NCBI RefSeq assembly: GCF_900111875.1
Contig: NZ_FOJU01000004.1
Span: forward strand, 340,574-404,573
Reading direction: 5' to 3'
Length of the DNA stretch: 64,000 bases
Source: Poseidonocella pacifica
GTDB taxonomy: Bacteria > Pseudomonadota > Alphaproteobacteria > Rhodobacterales > Rhodobacteraceae
Made by a program: the position numbers and the translations under genes. Numbering within the stretch: position 1 is the stretch's first letter; every line of letters begins with the position of its first letter. Shown here piece by piece: positions 9,114 to 18,330 of this stretch. The notes beneath the pieces were generated by a model that did not search any database, was not told the origin of the DNA, and saw nothing but the letters and a program-made list of their open reading frames with translations.

Positions 9114-9142
9114 GGGGCGGGGCATGTGACCAGCGCCGCCCC
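9114..9142 (+). promoter_or_regulatory. Intercistronic hairpin between matP and matQ
   Basis: GGGGCGG (9114-9120) pairs perfectly with CCGCCCC (9136-9142) across a 15-base loop, starting seven bases after the matP stop. Hairpins here commonly protect the binding-protein message or reduce read-through to the permease genes; that role is inferred. Confidence 0.45.
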
Positions 9143-9165
9143 CACGACACTACAGGGAGGACCAT

Positions 9166-9714
9166 ATGGCGAGCCACAGTTCGGCATCAATCGCGCGCGC
9201 GGGCGGCAATCCGTTTCTAAGGATCGTCGGCGCGATTTCCACTCTCGCAGGCTGGGTTTCGGCGGCAATGATTGTCTCGGCGGTGGCGATCACCTGCCAG
9301 ATGATCTTTGTCCGCTTTGCACTCAACAAATCCACGGTCTGGCAGACCGAAGCCGTGATTTACCTCGTGATTGCGGCGACCCTGATCGGGCTGGCCTATG
9401 TGCAACGCTTGCGCGGCCACGTGAATGTCGACCTCATCCCGCTGGCCTTGCCGATGCGCGCCCGGAGGGTGCTTTGCATCTTCACGCTCAGCCTGTCGAT
9501 CGCCATGGTCGGCACGATGCTCTGGTACGGATATGAATTCTGGCACTTCGCGTGGGAGCGCGGCTGGAAATCCGACACGGTCTGGGGCGTGCGGCTCTGG
9601 ATTCCCTACCTTTCCCTACCCGTCGGCCTCGGCCTCTTTGCGCTGCAACTCATCGCCGATCTGGTGGCGGTGATCACCGGCGTCGACAATCCATTCGGTC
9701 TGGAGGATATCTGA
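9166..9714 (+). CDS. matQ: TRAP transporter small permease (DctQ type)
   Basis: A 182-residue membrane protein with four hydrophobic segments (starting near residues 25, 60, 100 and 140), the DctQ architecture. It carries the family pattern FVRFALNKSTVWQTE at the first loop and a conserved RLRGHVNVDLI region. It pairs with the large permease MatM to form the membrane part of a sodium-driven tripartite transporter. GGGAGG stands upstream of the ATG. Its TGA overlaps the ATG of the next gene as TGATG, indicating translational coupling. Confidence 0.9.
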   Translation: MASHSSASIARAGGNPFLRIVGAISTLAGWVSAAMIVSAVAITCQMIFVRFALNKSTVWQTEAVIYLVIAATLIGLAYVQRLRGHVNVDLIPLALPMRARRVLCIFTLSLSIAMVGTMLWYGYEFWHFAWERGWKSDTVWGVRLWIPYLSLPVGLGLFALQLIADLVAVITGVDNPFGLEDI

Positions 9715-11030
9715 TGGACCCGCTCCTTCTTGGCGCGCTGGTCGCCATTTCCTCGATCCTCGTGCTGTTTTCCGGGGTGTCGGTCGCCCTTGGCCTGCTG
9801 ATCGTCTCGGCCGGTTTTCTGATCATCTTCGACGGGATGCGCTCGCTTGAGTTGATGCCGGAGATCCTTTTCGGCAAGCTCGACAACTTTGCTCTCTTGT
9901 CGATCCCGATGTTCATCATCATGGGATCGTCCATCGCCTCCACCCGTGCGGGGGCGGATCTTTATGAAGCGTTGGAGCGCTGGCTTACCCGGGTTCCCGG
10001 GGGTCTTGTCGTGGCGAACCTCGGGGCCTGCGCGCTCTTTGCCGCCATGTCCGGGTCTTCGCCCGCCACCTGCGCGGCCATCGGCAAGATGGGCATTCCC
10101 GAGATGCGCAAGCGTGGGTACCCCGACGGTGTCGCAGCGGGTTCGATCGCCGCGGGCGGCACACTCGGCATCCTGATCCCACCCTCGGTTACGATGATCG
10201 TCTACGGCATCGCGACGGAAACCTCGATTGGCCGGCTGTTCCTTGCGGGCGTGGTGCCGGGGCTTTTGCTCGTTGTTCTGTTCATGGCATGGTCGCTCTA
10301 TTCCACGTGGAAGTCGGGCAATGCGCAGGTTCTGTCCGCTGGCAGCTATACTTGGCGCGAACGCTTTGAGATCCTGCCCCGCGTTCTGCCGTTCCTCGCC
10401 ATCATTGTCGGGGTTCTCTACGCAATGTACGGCGGCGTCGCCACGCCATCGGAAACCGCAGCGGTCGGGGCGCTTTTGTGCCTGCTCATCGCCATGATCA
10501 TCTATCGTCTGTGGAATCCACGCGACCTCTGGGTCGTGCTGCGCGACAGCACGCGCGAGTCGGTCATGATCCTGTTTATCGTCGCAGCGGCGGGCGTGTT
10601 CTCCTACATGCTCTCCTCGCTCTTCATCACGCAGTCCATCGCCGAATGGATCGGGACACTCGATGTCAACCGCTGGGTGCTCATGGGGGCGGTCAACGTC
10701 TTCCTGCTCATCGCCGGGTTCTTCCTGCCGCCGGTGGCCGTGATCCTCATGGCCGCGCCGATCCTGTTGCCGATCATCACGACGGCGGGGTTCGATCCGA
10801 TCTGGTTTGCCGTGGTCCTCACGATCAATATGGAAATCGGGCTCATTTCACCGCCCGTAGGGCTCAATCTCTATGTCATCAACGGCATTGCGCCGGACAT
10901 CTCGCTAAAGACCATTCTGGTCGGCTCGCTACCCTTCGTGGCCTGCATGATCCTCGCGATTGTGCTGCTCTGCCTCTTTCCGGGGCTGGCAACATGGCTG
11001 CCGAACCTTGTCATGGGAGTCGCGTTGTGA
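9714..11030 (+). CDS. matM: TRAP transporter large permease (DctM type)
   Basis: A 438-residue protein with about twelve hydrophobic segments, the usual DctM size. Typical signatures are the PMFIIMGSSI region, the GSSPATCAAIG loop that corresponds to the substrate/sodium site, and GGTLGILIPPSVTMIVYG. The open frame extends further upstream, but that part overlaps matQ; the coupled ATG at 9714 begins the expected hydrophobic N-terminus. It overlaps the next gene by four bases (GTGA). Confidence 0.92.
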   Translation: MDPLLLGALVAISSILVLFSGVSVALGLLIVSAGFLIIFDGMRSLELMPEILFGKLDNFALLSIPMFIIMGSSIASTRAGADLYEALERWLTRVPGGLVVANLGACALFAAMSGSSPATCAAIGKMGIPEMRKRGYPDGVAAGSIAAGGTLGILIPPSVTMIVYGIATETSIGRLFLAGVVPGLLLVVLFMAWSLYSTWKSGNAQVLSAGSYTWRERFEILPRVLPFLAIIVGVLYAMYGGVATPSETAAVGALLCLLIAMIIYRLWNPRDLWVVLRDSTRESVMILFIVAAAGVFSYMLSSLFITQSIAEWIGTLDVNRWVLMGAVNVFLLIAGFFLPPVAVILMAAPILLPIITTAGFDPIWFAVVLTINMEIGLISPPVGLNLYVINGIAPDISLKTILVGSLPFVACMILAIVLLCLFPGLATWLPNLVMGVAL

Positions 11031-12283
11031 CGATCCTTGCCGATCTTCTCTCCACCGTGTTCGAACGGCGGCTCCGGCGCGCGCCAGAGTTGCAGGACGA
11101 CCGGCCGATGCCGGAATTGACCGCCAAGTTGCTGGGAGCGACGGGGGAGATTTCCGGCCTGTCTGTCGCGCAAGTGATCTTCGATCGCTTCGAGCGCATG
11201 GAGGACGCTGAAAAGCTCGATTTCTTCCGCCATCTTGCGGTGGATCTCAATATCAGTGCAAGCCGCGTGCGCGAGGCGCTTTCCGACTATGAAGCCGCAC
11301 CAACCAAGGCGACATATCGTGCGTTCATGGCTGCATCGGAGCCGCCACGACAGGAGTTGGTGCGCCGGATGAATCACGTCTCCGGCGCGACCGGCGCGCT
11401 GGTGCGCATGCGGGCCGACTTGCTCCGTCTGGGCCGTGAGGAGCCGGAATTGCAGGCGCTCGATCTGGACTTCCGGCACCTTTTTGCTTCGTGGTTCAAT
11501 CGCGGCTTTCTTGTCCTGCGCCCGATCAATTGGTCGAGTCCGGCGGCCATTCTGGAAAAGATCATCGCCTATGAGGCGGTCCACGCGATCGACAGCTGGG
11601 AAGATCTTCGTCGGCGGCTCGCCCCGTCGGACCGGCGCTGTTTCGCCTTCTTTCACCCGGCGATGCCCGACGAGCCGTTGATTTTCGTCGAGGTTGCGCT
11701 GACCCGGGGTGTCCCCGGCTCGATCCAGACCCTGCTGGCCGAGGATCGTGCGCCGCTGGACGCGCACGAGGCGGACACGGCGGTGTTTTATTCGATCTCC
11801 AATTGCCAACAGGGGCTGGCCAGCATCTCGTTCGGCAACTCCCTGATAAAGCAGGTGGCCGCGGATCTGGCGGTGGAGTTGCCGGGGTTGAAGACCTTTG
11901 TGACCCTGTCGCCGATCCCGGGCCTGACCAAATGGATGACAGAGGCGGGGATCGATTTCGCCGCATCGGAGCCGGACGTTTTGCGCCGCTGCGGTGCGGG
12001 ATACCTGCTTCATGCCAAGCGGCCCGATGGTCAACCGCTCGACCCCGTGGCGCGGTTCCACCTCGGCAATGGTGCGGAGGTGCATCAGGTGCACGGGGAT
12101 GCCGACACCTCCCCCAAGGGCAGGGCACAGTCGGCCGGTGTGATGGTCAACTATCTCTATGATCTTTCCAAGGTCTCTCAAAATCACGAACGTTTCGCCG
12201 CCACGGGCGAGATCGTGGCCTCCGCCGAGGTACGATCGCTCGCCGATGCGGTTGAAAAACAACGACTGAAGGATTCAGCGTAA
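11027..12283 (+). CDS. matA: Malonyl-CoA decarboxylase
   Basis: A 418-residue enzyme converting malonyl-CoA to acetyl-CoA and CO2. The N-terminal part is the helical oligomerisation domain. The C-terminal acetyltransferase-like catalytic domain shows SNCQQGLASISFGNSLIKQV with the predicted serine, and ARFHLGNGAEVHQVH with the predicted histidine. A GTG start at 11027 overlaps the permease stop; the longer open frame upstream is inside matM. Together with MatB it completes the malonate pathway: uptake, activation and decarboxylation to acetyl-CoA. It overlaps matB by one base (TAATG). Confidence 0.93.
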   Translation: MTILADLLSTVFERRLRRAPELQDDRPMPELTAKLLGATGEISGLSVAQVIFDRFERMEDAEKLDFFRHLAVDLNISASRVREALSDYEAAPTKATYRAFMAASEPPRQELVRRMNHVSGATGALVRMRADLLRLGREEPELQALDLDFRHLFASWFNRGFLVLRPINWSSPAAILEKIIAYEAVHAIDSWEDLRRRLAPSDRRCFAFFHPAMPDEPLIFVEVALTRGVPGSIQTLLAEDRAPLDAHEADTAVFYSISNCQQGLASISFGNSLIKQVAADLAVELPGLKTFVTLSPIPGLTKWMTEAGIDFAASEPDVLRRCGAGYLLHAKRPDGQPLDPVARFHLGNGAEVHQVHGDADTSPKGRAQSAGVMVNYLYDLSKVSQNHERFAATGEIVASAEVRSLADAVEKQRLKDSA

Positions 12284-13800
12284 TGGCAAACACGCTTTTT
12301 GACGCCTGCTTTGGCCGCCATGCCGGTCGCACTTCGCCCTTCCTCCATCTCCCCGATGGCAGTGTCCTGACCCATGCGGGGTTTCTGGCCATGGCGGCGC
12401 GGATCGCCAATGCTCTCAAGAGCCGGGGGCTGGAGCCGGGTGATCGCCTTGCGGTGCAGGTGGAAAAATCCCCCGAGGCGCTGGCGACCTATGCAGCCTG
12501 CGTGCAGTCGGGCGTGGTCTTTCTTCCGCTCAACACCGGGTACACCGGGGATGAGTTGGGGTATTTCATCGAAAACAGCGGGGCGCGGCTCGTCGTTTGC
12601 GACCCTTCGAAAGAGGTCGCCTTGCGCCCTCTCGCGGAGGGCCTTGGGGCGGGGCTTGATACGCTTGGCGACGGGGGTGACGGGTCACTCATGACGCTGG
12701 CGGCGGATCAGGCCGATACCTTTGAGACAGTGGAGCGCGGACCGGACGACCTAGCCGCTTTGCTCTATACCTCGGGCACCACGGGTCGCTCAAAGGGGGC
12801 GATGCTGACCCAAGGCAACCTGTTGTCCAACACGCAGGCCCTGATCGAGACGTGGAAGTTCACCGAAGCCGACGTGCTTTTGCATGCGCTGCCGATTTTC
12901 CACACCCACGGGCTTTTCGTGGCGACCAACCTGATCCTGGCCACCGGTGGATCGATGATCTTTCTCCCCAAGTTCGAGGTGGAGGCGATGCTGGCCGCTT
13001 TGCCACGTGCCACGACGATGATGGGGGTGCCGACATTCTACACCCGCCTGCTCGACGATCCCCGCCTTTCGCACGACCTTGTCGGTCATATGCGCCTGTT
13101 CATTTCAGGCAGCGCGCCGCTTCTGGCAGAAACGCACAAGGCATGGGAGGCACGGACGGGTCACCGGATTCTGGAACGCTATGGCATGACGGAAACCAAC
13201 ATGAACACCTCCAACCCCTATGAGGGAGAGCGCCGCGCGGGAACCGTGGGCTTCCCCTTGTCGGGGGTCGAACTGAAGGTGACCGATCCCGAAACCGGCG
13301 CAGAGCTGGCGCAAGGCGAGATTGGCCAGATCGAAGTACGAGGCCCCAACGTCTTCAAGGGCTATTGGAAGATGCCGGAGAAGACGGCGGAGGAGCTGCG
13401 CGAAGATGGGTTCTTCATCACCGGGGATCTGGGGCTGATCGATGCTGACGGGTATGTGCATATCGTCGGACGCAACAAGGATCTGATCATCTCGGGCGGC
13501 TACAACATCTATCCGAAGGAAATCGAGCTTTTCCTCGATGAGCAGCCGGGCGTGCTGGAAAGCGCGGTGATTGGCGTTCCGCATCCTGACTTTGGTGAGA
13601 CGGTCGTTGGCGTCCTTGTGCGGAAACCCGGCGAAACCCCGGATTTCGATGCGATCTTGGAGGCCGCCAAAGTCGCGCTTGCTCGGTTCAAGCATCCGCG
13701 AAAACTGATCCTGACAGAATCTTTGCCGCGCAACACGATGGGCAAGGTGCAAAAGAACATCCTTCGCGATGAGCACAAGGACCTGTTCCTGCCCGCCTAG
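12283..13800 (+). CDS. matB: Malonyl-CoA synthetase (acyl-CoA synthetase family)
   Basis: A 505-residue adenylate-forming ligase. The AMP-binding motif YTSGTTGRSKGAML is near residue 165, YGMTETNMNTSNPYEGERRAG follows, then TGDLGLID, GRNKDLIISGGYNIYP and the terminal catalytic lysine in NTMGKVQKN. The ER(R)AGTVG region after YGMTE is typical of malonyl-CoA synthetases, which bind the second carboxylate with a conserved arginine. The context (matPQM, matA) agrees with malonate as substrate. It is the last gene of the operon and shares a CTAG stop with the convergent cardiolipin synthase gene. Confidence 0.94.
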   Translation: MANTLFDACFGRHAGRTSPFLHLPDGSVLTHAGFLAMAARIANALKSRGLEPGDRLAVQVEKSPEALATYAACVQSGVVFLPLNTGYTGDELGYFIENSGARLVVCDPSKEVALRPLAEGLGAGLDTLGDGGDGSLMTLAADQADTFETVERGPDDLAALLYTSGTTGRSKGAMLTQGNLLSNTQALIETWKFTEADVLLHALPIFHTHGLFVATNLILATGGSMIFLPKFEVEAMLAALPRATTMMGVPTFYTRLLDDPRLSHDLVGHMRLFISGSAPLLAETHKAWEARTGHRILERYGMTETNMNTSNPYEGERRAGTVGFPLSGVELKVTDPETGAELAQGEIGQIEVRGPNVFKGYWKMPEKTAEELREDGFFITGDLGLIDADGYVHIVGRNKDLIISGGYNIYPKEIELFLDEQPGVLESAVIGVPHPDFGETVVGVLVRKPGETPDFDAILEAAKVALARFKHPRKLILTESLPRNTMGKVQKNILRDEHKDLFLPA

Positions 13801-15158
13801 AGCATCGGCGCGCTCAGACGGAACACGCCTTCGAGGATGCGGCGCGCCAGCCCCGGACGGGTGACCCCTTCGGTACAGCGCGCCGCCTCGCTCTCTATCC
13901 AGCCCTCAAGCGATGCGACGCTCTGGGGATCATAGAGAAACAGGCTGTATTCGAAATTCAGCAGCATGGAGCGCACGTCGAAATTCGCGGTTCCGATCCA
14001 ACCGGCATCGTCGATAAGCCCGGCCTTGGCATGCAGCATACCCTCGTGGCGCAGCACGCGGCCCCCCGCCCGGTCGAGCGCTCGCAGATAGGCCCCGCGC
14101 GCCAGATCCGCCACACGTTTGTTTGACCTGCCCGGCACCATAAGGCGCACGTCCAGCCCCCGCCGGGCAGCGGTTTCCAACGCCAGCGTCAGGGCCTCGG
14201 TCGGAACAAAATAGGGCGTCGTGATCCAGACGCGGCGCTGCGCCCCGTGGATGGCGTTGACCAGCCCATGATGAAGCGCATCGCAGGGCTCGTCCGGGCC
14301 CGCGGGCACCAGTTGCAACACCGCCTCCCCTCCGGCGGGGCCATGGCGGGAGCGATCATCGTTGAAGGCCGCGCCGGTCACGTCCCAGTCGGAGGCGAAG
14401 AGATCGATGAAGGATTGCACGGCGGGACCGGAGAGAGAGAAGCTCAGATCATACCACGCCTTGGGCCCTTCGCGCAGGTATTCGTTGCCGATGTTGCGGC
14501 CCCCTGCCCAGACGAACCTGTTGTCCACCAGTACAAGCTTTCGATGGTTGCGCAGGTTCATGTGGCCATTGTCCGGCGGATGGAGAAACGGCGAGAAAAA
14601 GCGCAATTCACCGCCCGCGGCGACAAACTTGCGCAAGGCGCGCCGCGGACGTGACAGAGACCCGAGCCGGTCGATGTTGATCCGGACCGCAACGCCCGCC
14701 TTCGCGCGTTCGGTCAGCGCGGCCACAAAGCGTTTGCCCGAGGCATCGTCGTCCAGGATGTAGAGAAGCACGTCGATCTGATCCTGCGCGTCGGCGATGA
14801 TCGCTTCCAAGGACGCCAGCGCATCGGCCGGACCATCGTGCAGACGCAACTTGTTGCCGTCCGTGGCTGGCGGAGCGCCGAGACAGCGGAATGTCTCTGC
14901 CGTGCGATGCGGAGATTGCGCGGCGTGGCTGAGGTCGGTGAAGCGGAGGGGCGGAAATCTGGTCCCCTGCTTGCGGAAACCCAGCATCAGGAACACGGGC
15001 AGCGCGAGGTAGGGAAAGACGACGATAAAGAGAAGCCAAGCAGCCATGGATTGCGGCGTGCGCCGTTGCTGCAGCACAAAGACCCCCGCGACCGTGGCAA
15101 GCAGCACGCTGAGCACCACCAGCCCGTGTTGTGCTATGAGACTCAAGATCCAGTTCAT
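13797..15158 (-). CDS. cls: Cardiolipin synthase (phospholipase D family)
   Basis: A 453-residue membrane-anchored enzyme that joins two phosphatidylglycerol molecules into cardiolipin. Two hydrophobic segments lie at the N-terminus (about residues 8-28 and 37-60). Two HKD phospholipase-D motifs follow: H205, K207, D212 in the first and H376, K378, D383 in the second. All catalytic residues are intact and the length is normal. It is divergent from the phosphorylase gene across about 200 bases. Confidence 0.93.
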   Translation of the reverse strand: MNWILSLIAQHGLVVLSVLLATVAGVFVLQQRRTPQSMAAWLLFIVVFPYLALPVFLMLGFRKQGTRFPPLRFTDLSHAAQSPHRTAETFRCLGAPPATDGNKLRLHDGPADALASLEAIIADAQDQIDVLLYILDDDASGKRFVAALTERAKAGVAVRINIDRLGSLSRPRRALRKFVAAGGELRFFSPFLHPPDNGHMNLRNHRKLVLVDNRFVWAGGRNIGNEYLREGPKAWYDLSFSLSGPAVQSFIDLFASDWDVTGAAFNDDRSRHGPAGGEAVLQLVPAGPDEPCDALHHGLVNAIHGAQRRVWITTPYFVPTEALTLALETAARRGLDVRLMVPGRSNKRVADLARGAYLRALDRAGGRVLRHEGMLHAKAGLIDDAGWIGTANFDVRSMLLNFEYSLFLYDPQSVASLEGWIESEAARCTEGVTRPGLARRILEGVFRLSAPML

Positions 15159-15358
15159 CTATGCCCTTTCGTTTGCCCTCCACACGATGGTGCGCCCACG
15201 CCGGTTGGCAAGGTTTGTCCGCCCCCCGAGTGCTGGTCCCTTGACCAGATATCGCGGCAGCAATGCCACAATCGCCACTGCGAGACAGTTTATCCTTGTT
15301 CCCGGCGCGCGCTTGGCCTGAACTGCCCAGAGTATCTGTTTGAAAGACCTCGGGGAAC

Positions 15359-17107
15359 ATGGCCACGAAATCCGTCTCCTTCAGCGCGCGGCTGACCGAA
15401 TTGCTCGCGTTCATTTACCCCGACCTCGATGCGTCGATACTGGCCACGCAAGTGATGGAGGCGTTCTGGCCCGAAGGGGTGCACCGCCGCAAACGTCCAC
15501 GCGCACCCGGCAACAATCTGTGGTCACAGCGCGACGCGCTGCTCATCTCCTATGGCGACAGCCTGATCGACGGCACCCACAAACCGCTCGACGTGCTGCA
15601 CGATTTCCTGCTGACCCATATGAAAGGCGTGATCAACGGCGTGCATATCCTGCCGTTCTTCCCCTTCACCTCCGACGACGGGTTCGCGGTGACGGATTAT
15701 ACCAAGGTCAATTCGACCCTTGGCGACTGGGAAGACATCCAGCGGATTGGCGGCGAATTCGCCCTGATGTCGGATCTCGTACTCAACCACGTCTCCAGTC
15801 AGGGAACCTGGTTCAACGCTTATCTTCAGGGCATCCCGCCCTATGACAAGTTTTTCTTCGAGGCCTCGCCGGATGACGATCTTTCGGATGTGGTCAGGCC
15901 GCGCACCAGCCCGCTGCTGCGGGAGGTGGAGACAAAGAACGGCACGCGCCATGTCTGGTGCACCTTCAGCCACGATCAGGTCGACCTGGACTACCGCAAC
16001 CCAGAGGTTCTGCTCGAAGTGCTGCGCATCATCCGGCTGCACATCGACAACGGGGTGCGCATCCTGCGGCTCGATGCGGTGGCGTTCTTGTGGAAGGAAA
16101 TCGGAACCTCCTCGATCCACCTGCCGCAAACCCATGCCATCATCAAATTGCTGCGGCATCTGGTGAACTATGCCACCGAAACCGTGATCCTGCTGACTGA
16201 AACGAACGTGCCCCGCACCGAGAACCTCAGCTATTTCGGCAAGCGCAACGAGGCGCATTCGGTCTATAACTTCCCGCTGCCGCCGCTGGTGCTGCATGCG
16301 ATGATGTCCGGCACGGCGAAATACCTGCTGGACTGGCAGCGGGCAATGCCGCCCGCCCCGCTGGGCTGTGCCTATCTCAATTTCTCGGCAAGCCACGACG
16401 GGATTGGGATGCGCCCTGCCGAAGGGCTTTTGCCGCAAGAGGAAATCGACCGGATGATCGATACGGTGCGCGATCTGGGCGGTCTTGTGTCCATGCGCGC
16501 GCTGCCGGATGGGGGGGAGGCACCGTATGAGCTCAACACCTCCTTCTTCGAGGCCACCGGACGCACGTTCGAGGGGCCGGATGATCACCACGTTTCGCGC
16601 TTTCTCTGTTCGCAGACCATCGTCATGTCGCTTGAAGGGATTCCCGCCTTCTACATCCACTCCATGCTGGCGACGCCCAATGACCGGGATGCCGTACTCC
16701 GGCGCGGCATGAACCGGGCGATCAACCGGCACCGATGGAATTACCCGGAACTCAAGGAAAGCCTCTCTGATCCCGAGACGGTTCATGCCCGTGTGCTCAA
16801 GCTGGTGTCCGACCGGCTTCGCATCCGCGCCGAACAACCGGGCCTGCACCCGAACGCGACGAACTTCACCCTGAATCTGGAGCCGCGTATCTTTGGCATC
16901 TGGCGCCAGTCGCTTGACCGGACTCAGTCGATCTTTGCGCTGCACAACGTGAGCAAGGAAACGGTGGAAATCCCCGCGACGCAGATCAACCTGATCGACG
17001 ATGAAGGCTGGATCGATCTGCTTTCGGGGGAGGAAATCCGCGCCGATCAGGGGGCAGTCGTCTTTGCCCCCTATCAGTGCCGCTGGATCAGCAACCTGCC
17101 GAGCTGA
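15359..17107 (+). CDS. GH13_18 sugar phosphorylase, probably glucosylglycerate phosphorylase
   Basis: A 582-residue GH13 enzyme with the sucrose-phosphorylase-like arrangement: LVLNHVSSQGTWF, the nucleophile in LRLDAVAFLWKE, the acid/base glutamate in LLTETNVP and the transition-state aspartate region SASHDGIGMR. Subfamily 18 includes sucrose, glucosylglycerol and glucosylglycerate phosphorylases. A glucosylglycerate synthase and a phosphatase lie directly opposite, so phosphorolysis of glucosylglycerate to glucose-1-phosphate and glycerate is most likely, by context. It is cytoplasmic with no signal. GGGGA precedes the ATG. Its stop is two bases from the convergent synthase stop. Confidence 0.82.
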   Translation: MATKSVSFSARLTELLAFIYPDLDASILATQVMEAFWPEGVHRRKRPRAPGNNLWSQRDALLISYGDSLIDGTHKPLDVLHDFLLTHMKGVINGVHILPFFPFTSDDGFAVTDYTKVNSTLGDWEDIQRIGGEFALMSDLVLNHVSSQGTWFNAYLQGIPPYDKFFFEASPDDDLSDVVRPRTSPLLREVETKNGTRHVWCTFSHDQVDLDYRNPEVLLEVLRIIRLHIDNGVRILRLDAVAFLWKEIGTSSIHLPQTHAIIKLLRHLVNYATETVILLTETNVPRTENLSYFGKRNEAHSVYNFPLPPLVLHAMMSGTAKYLLDWQRAMPPAPLGCAYLNFSASHDGIGMRPAEGLLPQEEIDRMIDTVRDLGGLVSMRALPDGGEAPYELNTSFFEATGRTFEGPDDHHVSRFLCSQTIVMSLEGIPAFYIHSMLATPNDRDAVLRRGMNRAINRHRWNYPELKESLSDPETVHARVLKLVSDRLRIRAEQPGLHPNATNFTLNLEPRIFGIWRQSLDRTQSIFALHNVSKETVEIPATQINLIDDEGWIDLLSGEEIRADQGAVVFAPYQCRWISNLPS

Positions 17108-17109
17108 CC

Positions 17110-18330
17110 TCAGGCATATTCTTCCTGATCCGCCGCGACCGCTTGACGAAAATCGCTGATGAGCAGGGGGTCAGCCGCATGGACCCGGTTCCACGTGGCG
17201 ATAAAGGGTGTCTCCCGCGGGTTATCGAGGAACAGGTGCCCGGCCTTGATGATGTTCTCCGCGAAAACCTCGATGCTGCGCTCTTCGGCGTGGCGGTCGA
17301 TCGTCAGGCCATTCATCCGTGCATCGTTGTAATAGGCTTCGAGGAAGTCGAGCGCCCGGCGGTGATAGGTTGCCTTCAGCGTGCGAAAAACGTTGGGCGT
17401 GAACACCGTGCCATCGGCGGCGAGCTTGCGATAGACCGCCTTGCAGATGTCGATGGACATGCGGTTGAGCCCGGCGTTGGCGTCTTCCGGCGAGAGATCC
17501 TGATGCTTGTGGTCATAGGCGTCGGAAATCTCCACCTGACAGATTGCGCGCGGCCCCAGATTGCGCCACGCCTCCGACAGAACGCCGATCTCAAGGCCCC
17601 AGTCCGACGGAATGCGCAGGTCGGGCAGCATGCCCGTGCGCATCGCAAACTCGCCCGACAGCGGATAGCGAAAGCTGTGCAGGTAATCGAGATAGTCGCG
17701 CTGCCCGATCACCATTTTCAACGAGACGAGCATGGGGCTAACCAGAAGACGCGTCACGCGGCCGTTCATCCGCACACCCCCGATGCGTGGGTAATATCCT
17801 TTGGAAAGCTGATAGGAAAAGTTGGGGTTGGCGACGGGATAGACCAGCCGCGCCAGCATTTCCCGGTCATAGGTAAGGATGTCGCAATCATGGATCGCCA
17901 TCACCGCGCTATCGGCGCAGGAAATCAGATAGCCCATACAGCCCCAGACGTTCTTGCCCTTGCCCGGTTCCTGCGGAGCAAGGCCCAGATCCTCAAGCCT
18001 GCTCTGGATCTGTAACATCCGGGGGCTGTCGTTCCAGATCACGGTATGTTGCTGCGGCAGGACGGAGAAGAATTCGCGCGCATAGCGGTATTGCGCCTCA
18101 TCCGCCTGATCCAGCCCGATGACGATCCGGTGCAGATAGCTGACCTGCGAAAGCTCCTTGAGAATGTTGGTCAGCGCCTCGCCTTCAAGCTCCGAAAAGA
18201 GCGAGGGAAGGATGAGGGAGATCTTGCGCGTCTGGGAAAAGGTCTCCAGTTCGTAGATGAGTTCCTCGGACGGGCGCGAGCGCAGATTGTGGAACTGGAC
18301 GACGGTGCCGTCCTGGTGGAAATCGGCCAT
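17110..18330 (-). CDS. gpgS: Glucosyl-3-phosphoglycerate synthase-type glycosyltransferase (GT81-like)
   Basis: A 406-residue GT-A fold transferase. It shows a nucleotide-sugar region near residues 35-80 (ISLILPSLFSE), the metal-binding DXD-like MAIHDCDIL, the acceptor region GEFAMRTG and WGLEIGVLSE. These are hallmarks of glucosyl- or mannosyl-3-phosphoglycerate synthases, which make the phosphorylated precursor of a glycerate-based compatible solute. It directly abuts the HAD phosphatase gene upstream with no gap, so the two should be one operon. The choice of glucose over mannose is inferred from the neighbouring phosphorylase and the GpgS-like motifs. Confidence 0.8.
   Translation of the reverse strand: MADFHQDGTVVQFHNLRSRPSEELIYELETFSQTRKISLILPSLFSELEGEALTNILKELSQVSYLHRIVIGLDQADEAQYRYAREFFSVLPQQHTVIWNDSPRMLQIQSRLEDLGLAPQEPGKGKNVWGCMGYLISCADSAVMAIHDCDILTYDREMLARLVYPVANPNFSYQLSKGYYPRIGGVRMNGRVTRLLVSPMLVSLKMVIGQRDYLDYLHSFRYPLSGEFAMRTGMLPDLRIPSDWGLEIGVLSEAWRNLGPRAICQVEISDAYDHKHQDLSPEDANAGLNRMSIDICKAVYRKLAADGTVFTPNVFRTLKATYHRRALDFLEAYYNDARMNGLTIDRHAEERSIEVFAENIIKAGHLFLDNPRETPFIATWNRVHAADPLLISDFRQAVAADQEEYA

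Noticed and set aside
10871..12262. Long minus-strand open frame of 463 codons opposite matA
   Set aside because: It is the antisense shadow of malonyl-CoA decarboxylase in GC-rich DNA; the amino-acid mix is atypical and no family motif appears.
15524..16945. Minus-strand open frame of 473 codons opposite the GH13 phosphorylase
   Set aside because: The sense strand encodes a full-length GH13 enzyme with all catalytic residues; the antisense frame shows no domain.
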